From positions 1-7,137 of the forward strand of contig JAADEP010000208.1 of the NCBI GenBank assembly GCA_013153335.1: DNA of 7,137 bases, read 5' to 3'. The stretch comes from Chloroflexota bacterium. Lineage in GTDB: Bacteria; Chloroflexota; Anaerolineae; Anaerolineales; DRMV01. A program made the position numbers and the translations under genes. This document shows positions 1 through 4,906 of this stretch, in pieces; within the stretch, counting starts at the first letter, position 1; the number at the start of each line of letters is the position of its first letter. The notes under the pieces are model-generated. The model had not been told where the DNA came from. It was given only the letters and a program-made list of their open reading frames with translations, and searched no databases.

Positions 1-231
1 GCGCCCGTGGTCGATCCCCAGGCGTTGGGGCTGACCGCAACGGCCATTGTGCTTCAGGTCACCCAACAGGCCGGGGGCGGGACCACGACGGGCACGACCA
101 TCCAAGGCCAGCTGCCTTCGAGCGGCCTGGCTGATGGCGTGCTGACCTCGCCCTTGGGCTTGAGCGTGCTCGCGGTGATGCTGGTCGCGGTGTTGCTGGT
201 CGCGCGGCAGGCCCGTCGGCGGATGGAGTAA
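1..231 (+). CDS. C-terminal end of a membrane- or wall-anchored surface protein (partial)
   Basis: The frame is open from base 1 to the TAA at 229-231, so these 76 residues are probably the end of a longer protein starting outside the window. A GTG at 7 could serve as a start but has no room for a ribosome binding site here. Seen: a short stretch that could be the last strands of a beta-rich domain (to about residue 20), a Gly/Thr-rich linker (24-34), an LPSSG sequence (38-42), a hydrophobic segment (about 52-68) and a basic tail RQARRRME. This layout means the body lies outside the cell, held by one C-terminal membrane helix. LPSSG before a helix and basic tail also resembles a sortase sorting signal (LPxTG) with Ser for Thr. 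Many Chloroflexota surface proteins, including cohesin-domain proteins, end this way. The function is not recognisable from this fragment. Confidence 0.65.
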   Translation, partial: APVVDPQALGLTATAIVLQVTQQAGGGTTTGTTIQGQLPSSGLADGVLTSPLGLSVLAVMLVAVLLVARQARRRME

Positions 232-296
232 CCGGCGCCCTTCGCGTCGCAGCTCACGCGGTTGCGGTTTGACGGGCTTGGGGTTTGGGCCCGGTT

Positions 297-302
297 GTGA
301 GG
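297..302 (+). promoter_or_regulatory. Ribosome binding site deciding the start of the zinc-ribbon gene
   Basis: GTGAGG ends six bases before the ATG at 309, a normal spacing. It directly abuts the in-frame ATG at 303 and lies downstream of the in-frame TTG at 285, so it favours ATG 309 over both. Confidence 0.6.
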
Positions 303-308
303 ATGGCT

Positions 309-1019
309 ATGGCGCAAACCGTGGTGTTACGCGCGCTGTACGAGTTGCAGCAGATTGACTTGCGTCTGGCAGAATTGGAACGCCGCGTGAGCGCGGCCCG
401 AGAGCGATTGAACGCGGCCGAAGCGGTGCGACAAGCTGAGCAGGCGTTTCGAGAGGCTGCTCGCGCGATGCAACAAGCGGAGGAGCAGCTCAAAGCTGCA
501 GAACAGCGCGCGACCCAACTCCGGGCCAAGCTCAAGCGCTCCGAAACCCGGCTCTACGACGGTTCGATCCGCAATCCTCGCGAATTACAAGCCTTGCAGG
601 CGGAGGTGGAAAGCCTCCGCCGTCGTTTGGATCAGGCCGAAGAGGAAGCCGTCGCGCGGCTGTTGGCCTATGAGCAAGTGGAAGCTCGCTATCTGGAGGC
701 GTTGCAGCATCTTGAAGCCGTGCGTCGTCATTGGAACGTCGAGCGGCAACAGCTGCAGGCGCAAATCCAGGAAGATGAAGCGCGCCTCGCCCGGCTGCGG
801 GAGCAACGCGCTTGGTGGCTCAACCGCATCCCTGCGGACGTGCTGGAGCAGTATGAGCACCTGCGCCGCATTCGGGGCGGGCTGGCGGTCGCGGGCGTGC
901 GGGAGGGCGTGTGCGGTGCGTGTGGCGCGACGCTGAGCGCGGCGCAACGTCAGCAGGTGTATCGGATGACCCTGACCCACTGCGAGACGTGCGGCCGCAT
1001 CTTGTATCCTTTGGACTGA
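309..1019 (+). CDS. Coiled-coil protein with C-terminal C4 zinc ribbon (DUF164 / CT398-like family)
   Basis: A 236-residue cytoplasmic protein. Residues 5-170 are almost entirely charged, heptad-like helix rich in Glu, Arg, Gln, Ala and Leu, which fits a long antiparallel coiled coil. Near residues 82-103 the helix is broken by LYDGSIRNPRELQALQAEV, which matches the conserved 'LY.G...NP.EL..L..E' turn of this family. The C-terminus carries C202-x2-C205 and C225-x2-C228 followed by GRILY, a four-cysteine zinc ribbon. These are the only cysteines in the protein. The family (zf-RING_7, formerly DUF164; Chlamydia CT398, Helicobacter HP0958/FlgZ) is widespread. Some members bind RNA or flagellar and secretion partners, but no general biochemical role is established, so I give no gene symbol. 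Start ATG 309 is chosen for its ribosome binding site; upstream in-frame starts exist at 303 and 285. It lies 77 bases after the preceding stop on the same strand and may share a transcript with it. Confidence 0.88.
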   Translation: MAQTVVLRALYELQQIDLRLAELERRVSAARERLNAAEAVRQAEQAFREAARAMQQAEEQLKAAEQRATQLRAKLKRSETRLYDGSIRNPRELQALQAEVESLRRRLDQAEEEAVARLLAYEQVEARYLEALQHLEAVRRHWNVERQQLQAQIQEDEARLARLREQRAWWLNRIPADVLEQYEHLRRIRGGLAVAGVREGVCGACGATLSAAQRQQVYRMTLTHCETCGRILYPLD

Positions 1020-1048
1020 GCCCACGCGGGCCCGGCCCACGTGGGCTT
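1017..1048 (+). terminator. Hairpin just after the zinc-ribbon gene (possible weak terminator)
   Basis: AGCCCACG (1019-1026) pairs with CGTGGGCT (1040-1047), and the stem can extend by G-T wobbles into the TGA stop codon. The interior GGGCCCGGCCCA is itself self-complementary, and GCCCACGTGGGC (1035-1046) is a perfect 12-base palindrome, so several folds compete. No run of T follows, so this is not a standard intrinsic terminator. It may slow polymerase or protect the mRNA 3' end, or be an operator ahead of the NACHT gene. Confidence 0.3.
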
Positions 1049-1089
1049 GAAGACCCGGACTGCCGACATCGAAGCATTACGAGGCGGGT

Positions 1090-3480
1090 ATGCGTTGGCC
1101 TTCCTTTCATGGCATATGGTTCACGTTGGGCTTGCTCCTCGGCTTTGTGCTGGGATGGCTCGCCCGGCCTTGGCAGGCTTGGCTGCAGGAGCGGTTGCGC
1201 GCGTGGCGCCAGCGCCGCCAGCAGGCATCCGGGCCTTCGGTCGAAGAGCTGCGTCGGGCCTGGGCCCGGGTTGTGCTCCCCCGCTGGCAGAGCTTGCACA
1301 TTGCCGCGACTTTGGCCCCCTTGGATGCCTTCGCGCTTCCTCCGCAGGTGACCCCGCTGCCGCCGCTTTTGGCGCCTGAAGACGACCCGACCATCCCCCA
1401 GGCTTACGCGTTGTGGCCCTTTTTGCCCGATGCGCCCACGCTCGACGCGGCCTATCGGGCACCCGGGTTGGCCCTGACCGAGGCGCTTCAGGGCGGCGCG
1501 TCCTTGCTCTTGATCGGGCCTTATGGCAGCGGCAAGACCGTGGCCCTGGCCTGGCTCGCGCTGCGCTTGCTATACCAAGACCAACCTGAGCTAACCGAAC
1601 AAAACCTGCAGTGGCCGTGGTGGCTGCACGCGGACCAAATCGGGCAGCACGCCTTGCCTGACGATCCCCTTACCCTGGTTTTTGATTTGCTCTTGGAAGG
1701 CATCGATCGCCGTCATGCCGACGCCTTGCGTTCCCTGTGGCGCGAAGCCGCGCAGCAAGGCACCGCGCTGCTCTTGGTCGACGGCCTGGACGAAGTTCCA
1801 CCCGGGCGTCGGCCCAAGGTCTTGGCGTTTTTGGAACGCATGGCCCAGGTCTACCCGCGCGTGCGCATGGTGGTCGCGGCCGCGCCCGACGCGTGGGGGC
1901 CTCTGACGCGGCTGAACCTCCAGCCCGTGGCCATGCGGGCGTGGGATGCTGAACAAGCTCAGGCGTTTACGCAGCGTTGGCTGGCTTGGTGGGAACAGGA
2001 GGGATGGTCCGACATCCCGCCGGAACGGCAGCCGCAGCCTGAAGTGCTCGCCGCGTGGCTGCTTCGGGACCAAGGCTCGCGGCCTGTTTTGCCCATGGAG
2101 TGGGTGCTGCGCAACTGGCAATTGACCGCGGGCGACGGCGTTGGCCAGGATTGGCGCGCGTTGCTCGAAGGCTGGATGCGGCGTTTGGTGCCCCCCGAGG
2201 CTTGGGAACCTGAGGTGTGGTACCGCATCGCCCGACGTCAAGCCTTCCCCTGGACGGACACGAACCCCGAGCTGCAAGGGGGCGATCCGTGGCAAGAGGA
2301 GCCGTCCTTGCGGGCCCAGGCTTTGCCCGACGCGCTCGCGCATCCGGTCGTGCGCACCCGCTTTCTGCATCCCCTGGCGCAAGTATGGTGGTTGGCCCAG
2401 GGGTTGCCGCCCCAGGATACCCGTTGGGCCCAAGACCCGTGGTGGCATTTGCAGACGTGGCTCTTGGGCTTTGTGGGGCAACAAGGCCGGGGCGAACCCG
2501 CGGCACAACGTTTGTTGCAAGATGTGCTCCAACCGCTATACCCGCGCTTTTGGGAGGCCGGTTGGGCCGTGGCCCTGGCGCCCAAAGCCCCGTGGGCGCG
2601 CGAAGTGCTGCAAGCGCTAGCCCAGCGTATGCAGCAAATGGGATTGCCCGTAGGCCAGCGCGTGCGGGCCGCGCTCGCGCTGCTTCAAGCTCGCCCCCCG
2701 CGGTTGGCGGCGCTGTTCCGCACGCTGCTTCAGCACCCCGAACGCTCGGTGCGCGTGGCCGCGATCCTGGCCTTGGGGTTGCTCAACGACCCGGATGCGG
2801 CTGCGTCCGCGTTGCAACGGGTTTTGTTGCAGCATCCCTCGCCTTGGGAGCGCCGCGCGGCTCTGCTCGCTTTGGCCCGCCAGGATACGCGAGCCGCGAT
2901 CGAGGCGGTCGCGGAATGGCTCTTGCAAGAGAACGACGCGGCCCGTCGAGAAGCGGCCGAGGCGTTGGCCCTCGCGCCGAAGTGGGGCCATCAGGCGCTG
3001 CAAGAAGCCGCGGGGTACGAGGATGCGATGGTCCGGCGAGCCGCGATCTACGGTCTGGCCCGCATCCGGGCTGAATGGGCCCGCGCGCTGCTTCAGCGTT
3101 TGGCGCAAGATGACCCTGAATGGCTGGTGCGCAACTTGGCCGGAAGTGTGCTCGAAGCGTTGGATCGGCCTTCGGCTTTGACCCCGCGGCCTCCCCGTCC
3201 TTTGCACCGCGAACCCTGGCTGTTAGAAGCCGCCGCTCGCTTGGGTTTGAGCGTGGCCGCAGGTCCGCCCGCGTGGCAGGCGCTGGCCCACATCCTGCAA
3301 GAAGGAACCCCCGACGAACAACGCCAGGCGTTGCGTCGCGTGATCTTCCTGCCGCACGAGCGGTGGGTTCCTTTGGTCGCGTCCCTCTTGCGTCACGAAG
3401 ACCCGCGCGTGGCCGAAGACGCGCTGACGACTTTGTGGTTCCTCTATTGGGCGGGCACGCGCTTCCCCTTGACGTTGTAA
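1090..3480 (+). CDS. Membrane-anchored NACHT-type NTPase with C-terminal HEAT repeats
   Basis: A 796-residue protein. Residues 10-24 form a hydrophobic helix (FTLGLLLGFVLGW) followed by a strongly basic stretch to about 47, so it is an N-terminal signal anchor with the body in the cytoplasm. The P-loop is GPYGSGKT (143-150). Walker B is LLLVDGLDEVP (227-237) with the D-G-x-D-E arrangement typical of NACHT proteins. The following strand VRMVVAAAPDAWG (258-270) lacks the Arg usually found in the NACHT 'SRP' sensor position. The segment after it (RAWDAEQAQAFTQRW) matches the NACHT lead into the winged-helix region. Residues about 525-692 hold HEAT repeats of about 31 residues with Arg landmarks at 555, 588, 619, 649 and 681; one more lies near 773. 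NACHT proteins are STAND switches in which repeats sense and the NTPase drives oligomerisation; some bacterial ones act in phage defence. No N-terminal effector domain is present here besides the membrane helix, so the output is unknown. Start ATG 1090 has GAGG at 1081-1084, five bases upstream. Its stop faces that of the isochorismate synthase gene one base away. NACHT-HEAT assignment is firm; biological role is not. Confidence 0.85.
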   Translation: MRWPSFHGIWFTLGLLLGFVLGWLARPWQAWLQERLRAWRQRRQQASGPSVEELRRAWARVVLPRWQSLHIAATLAPLDAFALPPQVTPLPPLLAPEDDPTIPQAYALWPFLPDAPTLDAAYRAPGLALTEALQGGASLLLIGPYGSGKTVALAWLALRLLYQDQPELTEQNLQWPWWLHADQIGQHALPDDPLTLVFDLLLEGIDRRHADALRSLWREAAQQGTALLLVDGLDEVPPGRRPKVLAFLERMAQVYPRVRMVVAAAPDAWGPLTRLNLQPVAMRAWDAEQAQAFTQRWLAWWEQEGWSDIPPERQPQPEVLAAWLLRDQGSRPVLPMEWVLRNWQLTAGDGVGQDWRALLEGWMRRLVPPEAWEPEVWYRIARRQAFPWTDTNPELQGGDPWQEEPSLRAQALPDALAHPVVRTRFLHPLAQVWWLAQGLPPQDTRWAQDPWWHLQTWLLGFVGQQGRGEPAAQRLLQDVLQPLYPRFWEAGWAVALAPKAPWAREVLQALAQRMQQMGLPVGQRVRAALALLQARPPRLAALFRTLLQHPERSVRVAAILALGLLNDPDAAASALQRVLLQHPSPWERRAALLALARQDTRAAIEAVAEWLLQENDAARREAAEALALAPKWGHQALQEAAGYEDAMVRRAAIYGLARIRAEWARALLQRLAQDDPEWLVRNLAGSVLEALDRPSALTPRPPRPLHREPWLLEAAARLGLSVAAGPPAWQALAHILQEGTPDEQRQALRRVIFLPHERWVPLVASLLRHEDPRVAEDALTTLWFLYWAGTRFPLTL

Positions 3481-3481
3481 C

Positions 3482-4771
3482 CTAAGCCAGAATTTGCTCC
3501 ATCGCCCGAAACTTGAGGTTGATTTCGTCCCATTCGCGTTGGGGGTCTGAGGAAGGCATAATGCCGGCCCCGGCGTATAACCACGCCTGGTGTTGGTGAA
3601 CCACCGCACTGCGGATGACGGCCGCGAACGCGCCATCCCCTTGAAAGGTGACCCAGCCGATGGGCGCGGCATACCAGCCCCGGGGGACGGGCTCATGCTC
3701 GGTGATGAAGCGCAGGGCAGCCTCGCGCGGATACCCGCCGAGCGCGGGCGTGGGGTGCAGCCGTTCCACCACGGTGAGCACGCTCCCCTGGTGCAAAAGC
3801 CCGCGGATGGGGGTTTCAAGGTGTTGGATGTGCGTGAGTCGTCGGATGCGCGGCTCGGGCGGTATGGTAAGCGAGGCGGTGATGGGGGCCAGGGCTTCTT
3901 GAATCGCGTGGACGACCAAGCGATGTTCTTCCCGGTCCTTGGGCGAGTGCAAAAGCCGATCGGCCAGTTGCGCGTCTTCGTGCGGGGTGGTGCCACGCGC
4001 GATGGAACCCGCCAACGCCATGGTCTCGAGCTCTCGGCCTCGTACCCGGACCAAAAGCTCGGGCGTCGCGCCCAAAAGCCAGCTTCCGGGCCGGGGTTGA
4101 AAGAGGAACCGGTAGGTTCCGGGGTACGCGCGCTCGAGCTTCGCCCAAAGCGTTTGCGGCGCGGGCGATGTGGGCCACCGTAGGCGGCGCGTCCGGGCCA
4201 GGACCACTTTGCGCAGGTGCCCTTTTCGCAAGGCGTCGAGCGCGCGATGCATAAGCGCGAGCCATGCATCCCAAGGCATACCTTCGTCGCGGGCCACAGG
4301 CTTGGGCGCAGGCGGCGGCGCGGCGCGGGGCAGCTCGGGCGAAGGCCATGTTGCGCGTTCGCCTTCGGGCACCAACATGGTGAGCCACGCGCGGCCATCG
4401 GGCCGTTCGGTATAGAGGTAGCGGGGCAAGAGCCAACGCGCGTCGCCGAACGCGCGCCACCAGACCGGCGTGGCCGCACCAGGCACGAACGCGAAGCCGC
4501 CGAACCAGCGCGGCGCGCTCGCGTGGGGCCCATCCGCGGCATCAGGCGCCCAACGCCAGCGCGCGGCCCAGGCCGCCAGCGCGCGCCGGACGCGCGCGAA
4601 GCGCTCGGGGCCGTTCGCGGTGATTTCCGCGAGCGGGCTCCAGGCTACGTACTTCCAGCCTTGGGGCGAATGCCAAATCCAAAAGGGGGCTTGTAGATGA
4701 GCGAGCCACGTGCTCGTGGGGGTCTGAGGCCATGGCGAGCGATAAATTAGGCCGGCTATGGGTTCCTTCAT
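3482..4771 (-). CDS. menF: Isochorismate synthase (MenF/EntC/DhbC family)
   Basis: A 429-residue chorismate-binding enzyme that converts chorismate to isochorismate with Mg2+, normally the first step of menaquinone synthesis in the cytoplasm. Seen: KVVLAR with the expected general-base Lys (188); LLGATPELLVRV (about 232-243); ETMALAGSIARG (about 249-260), carrying the expected general-acid Glu (249); KDREEHRLVV (278-287) with a metal-binding Glu; LHPTPALGGYP (338-348); RGWYAAPIGW; and GAGI...SDPQREWDEINLK with the second metal Glu (413 or 416). HPTPALGG separates it from anthranilate and aminodeoxychorismate synthases, which have an HP-G-S/T-x-G-APK type sequence there. Length fits MenF (about 430). 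ATG 4771 is chosen over the in-frame GTG at 4789 because GGAGG (4785-4781) lies nine bases before it and the predicted transcription start would nearly coincide with the GTG. It appears to be its own transcription unit, with no other men genes here. A siderophore role (entC/dhbC) cannot be excluded, so the symbol is tentative. The protein has no cysteine and is rich in Trp. Confidence 0.9.
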   Translation of the reverse strand: MKEPIAGLIYRSPWPQTPTSTWLAHLQAPFWIWHSPQGWKYVAWSPLAEITANGPERFARVRRALAAWAARWRWAPDAADGPHASAPRWFGGFAFVPGAATPVWWRAFGDARWLLPRYLYTERPDGRAWLTMLVPEGERATWPSPELPRAAPPPAPKPVARDEGMPWDAWLALMHRALDALRKGHLRKVVLARTRRLRWPTSPAPQTLWAKLERAYPGTYRFLFQPRPGSWLLGATPELLVRVRGRELETMALAGSIARGTTPHEDAQLADRLLHSPKDREEHRLVVHAIQEALAPITASLTIPPEPRIRRLTHIQHLETPIRGLLHQGSVLTVVERLHPTPALGGYPREAALRFITEHEPVPRGWYAAPIGWVTFQGDGAFAAVIRSAVVHQHQAWLYAGAGIMPSSDPQREWDEINLKFRAMEQILA

Positions 4772-4780
4772 TCTTGCTTG

Positions 4781-4785
4781 CCTCC
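4781..4785 (-). promoter_or_regulatory. Ribosome binding site of the isochorismate synthase gene
   Basis: GGAGG on the - strand, nine bases before ATG 4771. It would lie inside the coding sequence if the upstream GTG (4789) were used, so it supports the shorter protein. Confidence 0.6.
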
Positions 4786-4797
4786 ACACGCCCGATG

Positions 4798-4826
4798 ATT
4801 ATAAGCCCTTCCCCAAGGGTTTGCCC
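4798..4826 (-). promoter_or_regulatory. Promoter of the isochorismate synthase gene
   Basis: A perfect TATAAT -10 box occupies 4803-4798 on the - strand. Transcription would start near 4791, leaving a leader of about 20 bases with GGAGG before ATG 4771. At 17 bases spacing the -35 position (4826-4821) reads GGGCAA, a poor match to TTGACA, and no TGn extension is present. The promoter may be weak or depend on an activator. Confidence 0.55.
4803..4822. repeat. Inverted repeat inside the isochorismate synthase promoter spacer
   Basis: On the + strand AAGCCCTT and AAGGGTTT flank CCCC, giving an eight-position stem with one G-T wobble. It fills the space between the -10 box and the poor -35 position, where a repressor or activator could bind. 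On the + strand it ends in TTT and could form a small hairpin, but no + strand gene reads into it. It could also be chance. Confidence 0.3.
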
Positions 4827-4864
4827 GGCCATGTATCGGTTGTCGGTCCGCTCGCCCGTTTCGT

Positions 4865-4888
4865 AGGCATGGGCTAAGGCATGGGGCT
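4865..4888. repeat. Two tandem 12-base units upstream of the isochorismate synthase promoter
   Basis: AGGCATGGGCTA (4865-4876) is followed at once by AGGCATGGGGCT (4877-4888); the first nine bases are identical. They lie about 75-100 bases upstream of the predicted transcription start and just past the stop of the peptidase gene. The rest of 4827-4906 holds no gene, and I see no intrinsic terminator with a T run for the peptidase gene; only a four-base-pair stem at 4886-4899. Confidence 0.3.
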
Positions 4889-4906
4889 CGCTGGTGAGCT
4901 GAGCGT

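Noticed and set aside
1020..1089. A sigma-70 promoter for the NACHT gene using TTGAAG at 1047-1052
   Set aside because: No -10-like hexamer is found at 15-19 bases spacing; the nearest AT-rich word is too far away.
1591..2532. A 313-residue open frame antisense to the NACHT gene
   Set aside because: It is composition-driven with no recognisable domain, and lies opposite a gene with clear motifs.
2217..3074. A 285-residue open frame on the + strand inside the NACHT gene
   Set aside because: It is an Arg/Ala/Gly-rich off-frame reading of the HEAT region, without motifs or a start signal.
3223..4542. A 439-residue open frame on the - strand across the isochorismate synthase gene
   Set aside because: It is a shifted frame of the true gene on the same strand. 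It shows no family motif and is dominated by Arg, Pro, Ser and Gly, as expected for off-frame GC-rich DNA.
3482..4771. Anthranilate or aminodeoxychorismate synthase instead of isochorismate synthase
   Set aside because: The LHPTPALGG sequence and the KDREEHRLVV block are of the MenF/EntC type. The HP-G-S/T-x-G-APK type sequence of TrpE/PabB is absent.
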